From Serilophus lunatus (taxonomy: Eukaryota > Chordata > Aves > Passeriformes > Eurylaimidae), in NCBI GenBank assembly GCA_013399895.1, contig VXBA01003775.1:64408-128407 (forward strand): a DNA stretch of 64,000 nt, read 5' to 3'. This document shows, piece by piece, positions 11,801 to 24,656 of the stretch. Both the position numbers and the translations under genes were made by a program. The notes under the pieces were generated by a model, which saw only the letters and a program-made list of their open reading frames with translations, was not told the DNA's origin and did not search any database. Each line of letters starts with the position of its first letter. Position 1 is the stretch's first letter.

Positions 11801-14639
11801 AAGAAAAACCCAAAAACCCAAACCCATGGAATTGACACATACTAAGGTTTTGACTTAGAAGTTAGGAAATGAAGATGTTACACTTCTCCCATGAAGTTGA
11901 GTTGCATCTGCATATCTGTCTATGTGATACTGTTGGGGTTTATGCCTAGATGAACTTGAGTGATAAAACCTGCTTCTTTAATATTAATGTTATATGCACC
12001 CGAGGACAGCTTTATCCACTGATACCGCTCTGAAGATTTCCATTTTATGAAATAATTGTGTATCTGTATATCAGGAATTAATTCCCCCTGCTCTGCAGAA
12101 GATGAAGCTTCTTTAAATCATTTTCCTTCTCTCTAGCAAGTCATGTGTGCTTTGAATGCTTCGCAGAGTAACAGACTCTTCATCTTTATTGCAAATCCAA
12201 TGATTGTCTTTTCTCAACATCGCTGGACATGGGTCAGGCCAGGCTTCCAGAAAACAGAAATAATATTTTCTGTTAAATTACCCTCTGAAGTAAATAGATT
12301 ATATGATATGGGCTGAATTATTAAAAAAACTCAAAAATATTTGTGTAATGTAATAAAATAAAACTGTATCTAAAGATGCTACTTTGCTAAGTTTAAGTTA
12401 GGTCTTAACATATAAGAGTAATTTGGCATTTAGGATAGCATAAGTATTAATTCCAGAAACAAGATATAATCAGTTTACCTTTCTTGGCACTGCATCTTGC
12501 TAAATGTAAAAAAACTTCTTTTCATTTACTATATAATTATCCTTGTGTATTCTTGAATGAAAGCATAGCAAAGATCACATTTCTGGCACATTTGGGAGCA
12601 AAACAGTTAAATTGCTAACAAATAATGTTTTGTAGTTTGTATGAGAGCCAAGAAGATTAATGAAATGTTCATGAGAGAGTCTGGCAAGTGGCCACATTCC
12701 TATGGGAACATTGCTGTAGTGAGGTTTAACGGAGCATGAGGGACATTAAGAACCAAATGTGTGGGAGTTTTAGGGTGAACTGTAAATGATAAGAATCTAG
12801 TAAAACTAGATTTCGTGTATTTTGCCTTTGAGGCTTTCCAGTGGATCTCTGTAACATTTCTCATCCTTCTAGAGTCCATGAGGAGGATGAGCAAAGTGTA
12901 CCCTGCTAGGGTTTTTTCAGAGCAGCTGTCAAACACTTGAGCTCTGCTGACTTCTTTGAATGTTACAGCAGATGTAAACTCATTAAACAAATGGCTACAA
13001 AAAATTAAGTCCTTTAGCCCAACTAGAGCTTTTGTGTAGACGCTCCTCAATTTAATGCTTAATCTACCAGCCTTCCCATAACTTCCGTATGCTTTTAATT
13101 GCATAAAGCTGTGTTAATTTCTTTCTTTTAGATGAGCCAAGGAGAAACTGCAGTACTGATGTGTTATTTCTATTTCTGCTGTACCACTACCTCCCCTTTC
13201 ACAGCAGTTGTCTCTGAAATACATCCTTATTGACCACGTGTATCTACTAACACGCTGTATTTATATTGTTATTCAATGTTAGATTTAATCAAAGATAGGA
13301 AAACAGGATAAGTTTCCTCTGTTTCAGAAAAAAATCTCTTTTCAGTGGATTGCTTTATCAAAAGATGAGTTAAACACGAAAGTATCAATTTCCCTGACAG
13401 CAAGACAGGCACTGAGATATGTGTGGATTTTTAACAGTATGCTTTCTAGAGCTTTTCCAAATTAGCTAAAATAATCATCAGTGATCATCATGGACAAGTG
13501 GCTATTAAAGCGAAGAAAACCTGTGTTCTTACTTACCTTTCCACTAGATGGCAATGGTACACGGTAGTTACGTGTACTTTAGTACAAGAAACCTTTGAAA
13601 ACGAAGATTTTACTGGAGGTTTGAATATCTCTTTAAATGCAGACAGTTGGACTGTTAACATATGCTGGAACTCAGCTGTCTCAGCAGTCTCTGTCTCAAA
13701 TAGTAAAACTAATTTTCTTTTTTGCGTAACAAATGCAATATCCTGATTTAGAAGTAACGGACACGGATAATAAGCCCATTGAAAAGCAAATACAGTGCTG
13801 TGATGACAAGGCCGTCTAACACACCAGAGTTTGTGTTAAGTTTCTACTTCATTGCTGGATAAGGCACTTTCCTGTTATTGAAACCAACAGACAAACCAAT
13901 TCTTGAAGCCATTTCATTGACTTCAGAAGAGTTACATTCGGGATGTATTTGGTTCAGGGATTTTGTATTGCAAAATTAAGAGTGCACGCTGCTGTGTGAG
14001 GAGGAGAAAAGGCTGGTTTTTTCTGTGGTGAGTCAGAACAGCATACAAAATGGGACTCTTTTGCAAAAGCTTCCCCCAAAGCTATTTCGAGACTTAACAT
14101 CCTAAAGGAGGTAATGTTGGAGGAGGAGGATGAGAGAGGAAAGAGAGGCAACAAATGATACTTTTTTTAATGTGCCCAAAGATCTGAAGAAATGCAGTAG
14201 ACATTTGGACAGATGGGATATCTGAACCAGGCTGCTGGTGAGTTGGCATCTGGAGACCATTTGAGGCCTGCCTGTAATTCAGAACACATCATGGTAGAAC
14301 TGCTTTTCCCTAAAGCGTGACAGTTTGTTGTGATGCGGATTAAGCATTTTGTTATGAAATAGCCCAGCGTGATCTACCTGACCCCACAGGACCTGCTTCC
14401 CACTGGCTAGATAGAGAACGTGTGCATATCGAAGTTCTTTGATTTAAGGGAAATCTTGGATGTGATCACAAATGCAATTCCATGTAGAACATTTGTGCTA
14501 TGCTAATCATGTCCTTCAGACTGGAAGCTTTTTCATAGATAACACCTACAGAACTTTCAAATTCAGTTCATGACAAAGCAAGATCACATTCAAAATACAA
14601 AAGTTTAACTGCCTTCTAGCCAAAAGGCTACCCCAGCAA

Positions 14640-14840
14640 GATTATTGACCAAACCTGCATTGCTGTATAGATTTGTGTTTAATTACTGTTGTAACTTCAT
14701 TTTGTACCAACAATTCATCGTATTATTATTCTTATTTACATCTGTTTCTGGCTGCAGCAAGGAACCAGCCAGTCACATCATTATCAATGAAACATTTTGA
14801 TAAGATTTTGATTGCTTTGATTCTTCCATGATTACAGCTT
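14640..14840. promoter_or_regulatory. candidate conserved non-coding element
   Basis: An AT-rich, non-repetitive segment with homeodomain-like words (TTTAATTACTG, CAATTCATCG, TTATTTACATCTG) next to an E-box-containing patch. It has no coding potential. It is called only because it looks unlike the neutral sequence around it; cross-species alignment would decide. Confidence 0.2.
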
Positions 14841-16393
14841 ATGACTTCTGAAATGAACTACAGTACTGAAGTTTAGGCATAGAACCATGTCTCTGGCAGT
14901 AAGAGGATTTCCTTTCCTTCCTCTGTCACTCTGCTTTCACCAAGACCATGGCTAATTTACTTGGACTTGTCAGATATGTTCACCTCACTGCCAATGTCAA
15001 GCATTCCTTACTGTCTGGCTTCAAATCAGAGTCAAGCAGCAGCTTGAAGCAATAGGACTGTGGTGGTCACTGGTCTAAGTAGATCTGAACTGCTGTCCCA
15101 CATCCTTAAAGGTCTAATGGCTGCCAACACAGGATTTAGATGCCCAGATATAACTGAAGAACTAGACTTTTGTTTGTTCATAGCCTTCTAGATTGGAGGT
15201 CAAACTTTCTGAAAATCCACATTTTCCAACATTTAACTCCTCACAAGTTTCACGGGATGTTCAGCAAAAACTTTTCTGTTTCACCTCCCTCCCAACTACA
15301 CAACCCCGTTAGCCTGGTTAACATACACAGGGAGACCCAGGGGCTGCCAGCAGCCTGCAGGACACCACAGCTCCCTACACCACAGCAGCCTCACAGCAAT
15401 GGGGTATCTGTCAAGAGAAGGGGCTGCCCTTCTCCTCAGTACAGAGGAGTTCAGCAGCAAGCTTTGAAGATGCCAGTTGTGCTTCCACCACAGCAAACTC
15501 AAAGCTTTTCACATGATCCATGGTGAGCGTGCAACCAAATAGGGCAAAACGTGCCACATTCCCACTGGTGCTGACTCTGGCAGGGCTAGTCCTGTGCTGT
15601 GATGTTTCCTGCGTTGTCCTGATGGATCTTCTTTTGCTCTGTGCAGGTGTATTAGTGAAGGGTTTACATAGCAGCCTCTCCAGACTAGCCCTGATATTTT
15701 GGGGGAGAGCAAAATGCTACAGTGGACTCTTCTGGGCATGGAAACTCTTCACAGATTCCTTTTTGCCTGGTGTGGTGGTTTTAGTCCTAAGAGAGAAATC
15801 TGGATGTAGAATCCCTCTTGAAGAAGTGTCAGGGAGGCTCGTGAAGTCCCAGAGGTCCCATTCTGCTTTTCAGAAGCTTCATGGATACAGCTGTATTACA
15901 TCAATCCTTATAGCTGATGAAAAGTCACGTCCGTGCTTGGGGGACATGGCAAAGCATCATATTCTGATACATATAGGAAAAAATAGGATTTTTTTTACAG
16001 CTCAGCTCTAGTTGAGGCATCTTTGCTAAAGTCCCAAAATACTGTCAAGCAGCACCGATGTTATTAATGTTGTCAAGTTCAGAGACTGTTTTTTAGGACA
16101 GAACTTCTTCAGGACAGAGAAACAAGCAATTAAAGCATATGATCAGGTCCCATTTTGTCAGGTGAAGTGGATTTTATTATCGGTTGTAATAGACCCAACT
16201 GCTCTTTTCTAAGTGGAATCTCTGTCAGTGCTTTAAGAATGATGTTGCTGGATTCTTTTAGTTCTTGTTTTATTTTGTTTTTCACATCTATTGACCTCTG
16301 CTGGCAAGTGAAAGATGCTCTTTGGGCATGAGGAAATGACAATTCCCAACATGTTACTCTGACGGTACCAAGACTGCTGCATATGGTTCTACA

Positions 16394-16414
16394 CAACAAA
16401 CAAACAAACAAACC
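16394..16414 (+). repeat. (ACAA)n microsatellite
   Basis: Four clean CAAA units with a partial unit at each end. Short simple repeat. Confidence 0.85.
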
Positions 16415-18583
16415 ACTTTTTGATGTGTTACTAATGACTAGACACGGGCAAGGTAAGAAATCCATCTTTATGCAGTAACTTCAGAGTGAAAATGTGCCCC
16501 AAAGTATGGAGGTTTTGTTCTAGAAAACTTTTTTGTCTCAGAAAAAAGAGTAACGCCTCTTGCAGGATTGTGTTCTCTTCTTAATTCTGAGCATTGCTTT
16601 GACATCCACAGGTAGCCCAGAAAGCCAGAGAGCAATGCTTAGAGATACAGCCTTCCAAGAAAGTCAGGAAACCTTTTGTAGCTCCACAGCTCAACCAAAC
16701 ATCTGAGGTGGCTGTTTGTAGTTTGGCCATTCCAGCTGAGCTCAGCTGGTGGGCGATAGTGCTGAGGAACAAGAAAAACCCCTTTCTCCTTGAGCTGGGA
16801 AGTTCATTTCAGCTTTGTCTCATGGTTTTTCATAAAGCCTGTTTTTCTGCCTCACACCCAGTTTTACCTACTGGACTGCAAAAACACTCCAGCAAATCAA
16901 CTACAGGAAATGAAATGTCCAGGCCTTATTCTTGGACACATGTAAAGAACTCTAAAAACAGTCTGGAGGATAAAAATAATAATCACAAATGTAAAGTCAA
17001 CATCATGCCTTTTTAACGTCTGAGTCATTATTTTGCATACATGTCAACAAGAATCCTGCTTTTGATTTACTGGGAACCGTAGATTCAGGTCCCTGAGATT
17101 GATTTTGTCTTGTCTCAGTCTTACTGGAAATGATTTTAAGTGTCAATACCTTAGTGTATTGATGGTGTAATAAATGGTGAAAACATACATAGTGATAGTT
17201 TCCTTCTTAGACCTCATAGCTGAACAAACCACAGAAGTAAGCTTTCAAGGTTTGCAAGATTCAGGCACATTTTATTTACTTACTCCGTGTGCCTGTGCAA
17301 ATTCATTTGGTTTAAGGAAATAAACATATAGGCTTTTGGAAGAATATGAGCTAATTAATTATCAGCAAACTGGCTTTGTCTGGCCATAGCATGAAACTGA
17401 TTCCAGCATCATGTCTGGTATTTTTCAGCTCATCTTCCTGTCACTTTATTTCCTGAAGTTGGGACACAAGTATATTCCCTACCCTCAGCTGGTGAATAAG
17501 TAGAGCACTCACTTTATTCTCCCTGAAGATTAGTTGAAGGCACAACTGCAGAACAGAGTTATACTTGCTTAGTCCCCCTTTGCAGAAGCCCTTAGATACT
17601 GTAGTGATGAAGTCACTAAGAGTGTGCCTGTGAGAGGGGACAGCGGGTTTGCTCCTGGCGTGGATGAGACCTGAGCTGCTGCAGGAAGACGGCAGCCCCA
17701 GCACCAACAGCTCGAGACTCCAGGACTGCTGTCACAGAACTGCCTGCCACTGCTCCCAAGCAATTCTGCACTGGTTAGTAATCCCCACCGTGAAGAAGAG
17801 GCGGGTAATACTTCTACAACTAAGGTTTCCCAAAGTCATTTTTACTAATTAGTCAAGAAAATGAATAAGAAATATGTTCTCTCCTTTAGAAGGCTCTAAT
17901 CCCACTTGACTGAGCAGTATTAAGCAATCCTATCAAAGAGAATGTATTTTTGAAGCAGTCCTTGGGGCAAAATTAGAGCTTCAAGAATAAGAAATAATGA
18001 GAGTTGTAAGGGGGAGAGGCTTTTTTATTTTTGGAACAAATATTAAAGAAGAGCCTTTGCTTCTGAGTCAAGTTCCCATGCTTTTTCATTATGTTCCTTG
18101 GCTGAAGTGGTCTTTAGATAACAAATGTGTCAAGCTGTTCTGTCTCACTAAGTTAGAATTAGGTTATGTCTGTGCAGAAGAAAGTTTTGGAATAGCTGCA
18201 AAAACAATTACAATGCTGCTTGATTCACTGATGATGTTAATTGTAAATCCATATTAATCTAGGGCTGGGCAGGAGTTGCCAGAAGGATTCATTTTCTATG
18301 TACCATGACAGATGCTTGTCTCCCTTTCCTTTTTTCTGGTGCCTTAGACCTTAGATATCGCCAGTATTTTCTGAAAGCATAAACAGTAGCCTTAAGCAAA
18401 GTTACAGTTGATAGGAAGGTTGCAATAGCCTATATAAATCTCCTTACATGACTTCAGCTCTCATAAAAGTAGCTCATAATACTTTAATCATAATCTGGAA
18501 GTACTTGAATACTAACACATAGAAAATATTGTACCAACATCTAGTTTCTTACTTAGGAAACTTTAGGATGAATATTTCTTCTC

Positions 18584-18598
18584 TTTTTTTTTTTTTTT
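18584..18598 (+). repeat. poly(T) run
   Basis: An uninterrupted T run of 15, followed about 45 bp later by a second run of eight T. Low-complexity sequence; no retroposon body was recognised on the minus strand. Confidence 0.85.
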
Positions 18599-19446
18599 AA
18601 TGTGATTCTTATTAAGGAAAAAAATGAAAATGGAAGATAATTTTTTTTTACTCCATTTTAAATTTTAGGTAGAAACTTGTTCTTTCCAGTCAGATGCCAC
18701 ATCTCTTTCTGTTTGCAGGAGTCTTCAAACTCCATTTCTCCTGCTGAGCTGTGTCAGGCTATCTGTGTGGGAAGTATTTCTGTTTGGAGCCATGCATTTG
18801 CAAGAGCTTGTCGATGTGTGTGCTCTACTGTGCAATTGTTCGAAGCCACTGGGATTTTTACAAGTTATTCTGGTGATAAACAGCATGGAAAAACACAACA
18901 TACTGGTTTATTTTTCCTCTTATAGGTAGATGGCTTGGCTGTTTGTCTCATGATAATACTGATTTATAAGCAAGCTTGAAGATACGGAGGCATGGTGTGG
19001 GTGCAGGGAGGTGTAGCTTTGGTGTGGGTTTCAGGTTACTGGTGACACTTCAGTGTGGCCACATCACCAGGGGCTGGGCCAAAGGTGAGTTATATAGCTG
19101 CCTGACTGAATGGAGAGAGTGGGACTGATGTACCATAATCCCACAGATTCCTGCTTCTAGGAAGACTGCTGAGGTGGAAAAAGCTGCTGAGAGATTCCAG
19201 AGAAGAGAAACAAAGTGTAATGTCCTCTGTCTGTGGCAAAGCCCACATGGGAAATTCAATTTATTTTGGTATATTGTTGAGAAATTAGCAGGGCCATGGC
19301 TGCAAGACTAATGATCTGATCGATATGAATAGGGCAGTTCATATTCACAAGCATCTTATTAGGCTCTCCACAGACTCAGGAAGGTCTTCCTGTTTCAAAA
19401 TATGTTTGAATCCCATTTTCGCCCCAGGCATAAGAGCTAAAAAGTT

Positions 19447-19456
19447 GGGGGGGGGG
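19447..19456 (+). repeat. G homopolymer (10 G)
   Basis: A run of ten G followed by AGAGGG. It is the kind of site where assemblies miscount bases. Confidence 0.85.
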
Positions 19457-19639
19457 AGAGGGAAGTGATTAATGAATAGCAAAGATGGGTGCAAATTCAT
19501 GTCACTGAAGTTGAATAGAGATCACAGATCTTCCAGGCCCTTCTGTAGCTGGCACAAACAAAGGAACCACTAAATTGTTCCTGTGACAGAGATTGCACAG
19601 CCCCGTGAAAGGGTCCTATTAAGTGTGCTTTTACCCAGA

Positions 19640-19770
19640 ACATTTATGACTGTAATTGCTGATGCGAGTTACTTGGCACAGCAACTGACAGTTCATTCAT
19701 AACTTGGTGGTTTCTCCGTTAATAACTTATCCCCTAATTAGTTCCTGTGAAGGTACTTTATGAAATCATA
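19640..19770. promoter_or_regulatory. candidate conserved non-coding element
   Basis: Non-repetitive AT-rich DNA with GTAATTGCTGATGCGAG, GTTAATAACTTATCC and CCTAATTAGTTCC words. These resemble homeodomain and bZIP/MARE-type sites. It is unsupported beyond composition. Confidence 0.2.
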
Positions 19771-22025
19771 AAGTCATATTCTTCTAACTTCTCCAGTATC
19801 ACATCTGCCCCATGCTAGCCACAAAGGACTGGAATTCACCAGGCTGCTGAGCTAGAGTTAGAAGCTGTCTGAAGATGGGAGAAGAAGATGTCAACTACAC
19901 TCTGCTCTTCTCAGTCCTAAAGTTAAGAGTTGAGCCAGGAATGGCATCAATCAGTGTGCTTAGGGCCCTCCAGCACCCAGTGTTTGGTGGAGAAATAGAA
20001 TGCATCCCTGCAATGAAATAAAGACCGATAATTACAGTGACACTGTATCCTCTGTGGTTCCCCATACTCAGGCAAGATCTGCATCTGTAGAGGTCCGAGG
20101 ATCTGACCATGATTTCTTTTAGTGGCTTAAGTTTCCCTCTAGTTCTTGTTAAGGAAATCAAATACAATTTCTACAACTAATCTAAGGATAAACTGGCCCT
20201 CATTTTCTGCTGTGCTTCCTCAACCCTCTTTTCAATATTAGAAGATAATAATGGACTATCACTAGCACTCCCATGCTTTTGTTTTGGATTGTTTAAGTAA
20301 ATTTCCAAATCTATGACCTTCTGCATCAGTAGTACCATCTGCTTGAGAGTGACATTTTCCTCATCTTGGCAGCCAAAGACCTAGAGTTACAGCTCTTTAC
20401 ACTTCCTGTTACTGTGCAGCTAAAAGAGCCTTTTGAAGCAGAAAAAAACCCCAAACCACACTCTTACTTTGTTGTGTCTTGCTTCATGCTTACCCATGCA
20501 AGTGCTATCATTGAGTCACCTTTCAGAATAAATTCAGACCTGACCATTATCTGCACTGAGACCACTTAAGCAGCATATTGTCTGACAGGGGCTGCACAGT
20601 TTGAGCCTAGTTTAATGGCAGTCTTGACTCAGGCATTTTGCATGGCCTTTTTTCTTTCTCTAGATTTTAAGGATCTGAACTTCAAATCCAGGTAGGTCTG
20701 AAATTATCTAAAGTGTCATCTCTGGCCCACCAAGTCCTAGGGAAAATTTATGAAGTTTGGGTAAGTTAATGATTTTTAAAGATCTCTCATCTCTGTAAAA
20801 TGTATCCAAGTGCCAACATAAATCTGGAAATCTTTTGGTCAGGTCTTTTTTTTTTTTTTCGTCTCAGTCGCAAACTTCCAGAAGTGCAGTTCTCTAATGC
20901 TTTTCAGCTAAAAGTCCCTCCCATTTAGCCAAGTACTTCGTACATAATTATTTCTAGACTATCTAACTTAAGCAGATGCACTACTACTACAGCTAGGTCG
21001 CCATTAGTTAACCCAAGTTTCCTGCTGTTATGTTATTTATTAAGATGGTTATTTCTTGAATTGAAATTTGAGATACCTATTAACACATGTTATGAGCTGA
21101 ACAGATGGCTATATATTTCTAACTCTAAAAAATATATTATGCAGCCAATACAGCTGCCCTGCCATCCAGAAGAGTCATAAAAATTAAAATAAACCAAGCT
21201 TTACCTAACATATGTATTTTTTCATAAATATTTATTCAGAATTTTCTGAAATGCAAATTTTATTCCTCCAGAAAAATGCTGACTTTCATAATACTTCACA
21301 CGCTATAAAAGATTGTCCCAAGATAAGACATAACTGCAGATCAAATCAAATGACTAACCTGCAGAGCAGCAGTTTAAAAATTAGGATCTTGGCTTGCAAA
21401 GTACCTCACACCAAATGATCAGATAAGGCCATTACATGGCCAGTGTGTCCACAGCATTAAGTCATGGCAGAGAATAAATAAAGTATCTTTTACCTCATCA
21501 AGTGCAATTTCTGAGTTGGAGTTGAGCAGCACAACCCAGAGCCACTTTTAGAGCTGCTGAAGTAGCTTCAGTTGAAAGTGGAAGAAGGGCTGACTAAGAA
21601 TTTCTCCTGGAAGTTGTGTGCTGAGGAGGCATGGGGACACAAGGGATGTGTCCAGAGTGGACTAAGCCTCTTGATGAGTTGAACATTAATAGATTTTGAG
21701 TTTGTGACACTACACTCTTGGCCATGCCAACTTGACTCTTAGTATCAAAGTAACTTTCTTTGTAAGATAAAATGTTTTTATTATTTTTTACAACATCAAG
21801 TTTTACAGGATTTCTGTCAACCAGCTGCAATCATGACAACAATAAAAATACAAGTTTGTTTGTTTAGTGAATAGGTCTTGTATTGGCTGCCATTGGAGCT
21901 GATGCTCTCCAGTTATCCAAGGAAAAAGTGCTGGAGGTCAGCAGTGGGCTTGGCCAACCTTGCTTCCAGAATGAGCTCAGCCTGTGCTGGCATGGCAGTA
22001 GGATAGAGGGGGTGACTATTCCTCT

Positions 22026-22140
22026 TCTACAGCTAAGGGGAAGTGAAACATAAAGGGATTAAAAGATGTGTTTGAAGTCAAGCCTTCCACTGGTCCCACA
22101 GCGAGGAATGAAGCCCACATTTCTGCAGGCTCCACCAGTA
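22026..22140 (-). repeat. MIR/CORE-SINE remnant, inverted
   Basis: Read on the plus strand, the words run TACAGCTAAGGGGAAGTGAAA, CATAAAGGGATTAAAAGATG, GTCCCACAGCGAGGAATGAAGCCC and then CTGCAGGCTCCACCAGTA. They follow the reverse-complement MIR order (TACAGATGGGGAAACTGAGG, CAGAGAGATTAAGTGACTTG, GTCACACAGC, GGAATAGAACCC, CTCCTGACTCCCAGT). Order and spacing hold over about 115 bp with one roughly 10-bp insertion. This is an ancient SINE, well over 100 million years old if the family is right. Confidence 0.75.
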
Positions 22141-24280
22141 TGTTTCACAGTTAGGCTGGCTTTTTTTTCTAATATCTACCACTAAGAAATGCACTAAGAC
22201 CTACTTGTGTGTGATTTCAATAAACCAGCCGTGCAACTCCTTGGGGAGGAAATGCACAGTGAAAAGCTATGGACTGCAGAACCTCATTACTCCAGTCACC
22301 CAGGGTGCAGCTCTGACCAAGGCCTGCTCCCCTCACTCCTGGGAAGGGAAATGCCAGCTCTAGTCTGATTCCTTTGGGACTGTTGGCTCTAGCATGGATG
22401 TGACACTACAAAAGGCTGACACTAATGCATACACAAACTGAAGTTTCTTTATCATCATGGAAACATGGGATGGAGGCTACCCTGTCAATATAGAGGTCCT
22501 CGATATCGCAGGGCTTGTTTGAGTGCCATGGGTAGCCCAGCCAGAGCAACTCAAACCACCACATGGGCTATTTACCCTGCAAAGCAGCTTACCCAAGCAT
22601 TACCCAAGGCATCTTACCTGGGTCTCTCTGCTGCACTGGAGGTGGCAGCAAGGCCATTCTCGTGCCTCTTCTGTGGTGCAGCATGAGGACATTTGAACAG
22701 CTTTGGTTTAAAACTGGCCACTTCCATGGGGAAGGGACAGGAGAGCTATGCATTAACACTTGACATGAATAGTGATTTTGGTTCTAGATGTTATAGCTGT
22801 TAAACCTGGAGCTTCACTGAGAGGCATTGTGAAGGTCCCTTCCCAACAGTTGTTGCTGTGAAACAAATAGAGGCTACTGTGGTCAAAAACAAAGGTAACA
22901 GCCTCATTTTAAGTTTTTAAGCTTTTGAGGAAAAAAAAAAAAGTCTGCCATTTAGATAGAGCAGAACTTCACGCAGCTTTGGGGAGTTTATAGATGAAAG
23001 GAGGAAGCTTCAATTAAATTTTTAAAAAACACGATAAGGATTCCTTAAAATCACAGTTTACAACTCAGCTGGGCTGGACAGTCTGGGGTAGCAGGAAGAG
23101 TAAGTATGTTTACACTGTAGCAAACACAGAAGAAGCAATCTTAACTAAATCATGTGTGATACCTTTTCTGTTTGCTTTTCTTGTCATTAGGAAATGGGCC
23201 AGTTTGAGGAATGTAGTTTTTAATTTTCACTACTATGGCGTGTAAACTGATAGCCTTTGCAAAAATATGAAGCAATCAGACCACACTGACTGACACACAA
23301 ATTGTCTCTCTAGAAAACAGAAACCTTTAAAACTGCAGAACTGTGAGAGATTTCACAAAATCACTCAGTCTAGCCCTGCACTGAGGTGGGATCAAATACT
23401 CCAGGACCACCCTGGCACACAAGCATCCCAATTTCCCAAAAGCTTCCCACAAAGGAAGATCCTCTGGTCTGCCAGTTGGTTTGCTCTGGTGTCTCCTCAT
23501 TACAGTACAATATAACATAGCAGAGATTTGGAGAATGGCTGTGTTACGTTAATAGCAGGGATAAATGTTCACTGCTGTGACAGTGTAACACTTCAGATTT
23601 GGACTTAGTGATCCTTATGCGTTCCTTCCAATTCAGAATATTCCGTGATATCTGTGAAATTGTCTTTTAACTTAAACTTTAGGACCTTTTTACATTGCTG
23701 CAGCAATATGAAAGGCCCAAAAATGTAAGTGAAAGCAGGACTCTCAGTTTCTGATGACCTTTCTAAGGCTATAGACTAGAAAAACTCCCTAGGATAATGA
23801 TGATATTGGCTGCATAAAGAAAAGTAGATTATATACTTCATCTCTTCTCTGATAGTGTTGTACAGTGCCAAAATTTGAATTGTCTGGAAGTGATAAAAAG
23901 AATTACATTGATAACAAGAGAGGGTGAAGGATTCTGAAAAAAGAAAATCTGTCATCTATTTTAACACATACACAACAGGCTTTTGATGTAATGTAATAGT
24001 TTTCCCCCCATGCGTTGTGTGTTACATCTTCCTCAGTTTAACATCAGAGGAGAACTTGCAGATATACCTATTGTGTGCTACATCCCACATCCAGATGAAG
24101 CTGTACAGGACACCCCCCAAGGTAAGCTTGCAAATCTCATCATCTGCATTTCTGCCTGCCCTCTCTAAAAGAAAAAAAAAAAACCTCTTCAGCAGACAAC
24201 AGCTCACATTCCCTCCCTCTTTTGCTGAAAACACTACAGCCCTTTCCCTGCTTGAAAATCACCTGTTGATCTCCAGGCAG
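22141..24280. other. non-coding DNA left of the first CpG island
   Basis: No coding exon recognised. It contains one possible CR1 piece (23330-23450) and an A run near 22929-22941. The last 150 bp before the CpG island become pyrimidine-rich and pass a run of A at about 24171-24182. Nothing else is identifiable. Confidence 0.65.
23330..23450 (-). repeat. possible CR1 fragment, inverted
   Basis: The words CAAAATCACTCAGTCTAGCCC, then CTGAGGTGGGATCAAATAC and CAGGACCACCCTGGCAC, resemble the reverse complement of CR1-type 3' sequence (GATCATCTAGTCCAACCCC, then a GCAGGGTCA block, then a CAGGACCATGTCCAG-type block). The match is moderate and without the terminal octamer repeats. A search against avian CR1 subfamilies is the decisive check. 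Confidence 0.4.
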
Positions 24281-24289
24281 CTCCAGACC

Positions 24290-24600
24290 TGCATCTCAGG
24301 CGTTTGCAGAGCGGCCCCGCAGCCTCCCCCCCTCCTCCACGAGCCCATATGCTGGAGGCAGCTGGTCGCTCTGATCTGTGATCTATTAACCGGCGGCTGC
24401 TGGCGGGCCGCGCTCCGGAGGCGAGCGGCGAGGCTGCAGGTGAGGGCGCGGCCCGGGCGCAGCCCCGCGCGGGGAGCAGCGCAGCTCCTCGGCGGCACCA
24501 CAAGGGCCGGCGGCCTCTGCCGCCTGCGGCAGCAGGAGCTGAGCGGCCTGAAAAATCTGTTTTGTTGCCTGATGTGGCCGTAATCGACAGCGAGGTATCT
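24290..24600. promoter_or_regulatory. CpG island, candidate promoter
   Basis: I count 32 CpG dinucleotides in 24301-24600, against roughly one per hundred bases in the flanks. The block is sharply bounded by AT-rich DNA on both sides. In vertebrates an unmethylated island of this kind usually marks a transcription start. A consensus splice donor lies inside (24439/24440), suggesting a plus-strand first exon that ends there. Frames of up to 188 codons cross the island on several strands at once, which is what GC-rich DNA gives by chance, so no protein is proposed. The downstream hairpin lies within 60 bp of the island edge. Confidence 0.65.
24437..24445 (+). other. consensus 5' splice donor in CpG island
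   Basis: The sequence CAG|GTGAGG matches the vertebrate donor consensus at nearly every position, with the exon/intron boundary between 24439 and 24440. A weaker donor-like site, GAG|GTATCT, follows at 24594/24595. Both are compatible with a spliced plus-strand transcript starting in the island. RNA evidence is needed. Confidence 0.4.
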
Positions 24601-24656
24601 GGTCTTCTTCTAGAATGCCTATTTTTAAGGATGTTTTCTCGCTCTGTGAATTAAAT

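Larger units (their letters stand above)
4906..22025. other. long non-coding stretch
   Basis: No credible coding exon. Frames of up to 163 codons occur (15520-16011) but have no recognisable domain and no conserved-looking partner exons. The stretch holds simple repeats at 7677, 7976, 16394, 18584 and 19447, and three segments with the dense homeobox/TCF-type word content typical of conserved non-coding elements (8725, 14640, 19640), all listed separately. The remainder is ordinary AT-rich sequence in which I see nothing specific. Confidence 0.65.

Noticed and set aside
11924..11950. TGTTGGGGTTTA, the complement of the LTR 3' end seen at 50 kb
   Set aside because: Only 12 bp match and no further LTR sequence follows; probably chance.
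15520..16011. 163-codon plus-strand frame with a hydrophobic N-terminus
   Set aside because: The hydrophobic stretch resembles a signal peptide or membrane segment, but nothing downstream matches a family and no splice context supports an exon.
24017..24583. 188-codon plus-strand frame running into the first CpG island
   Set aside because: Frames on both strands are open there through GC richness; the first half crosses an A run and ordinary AT-rich DNA.
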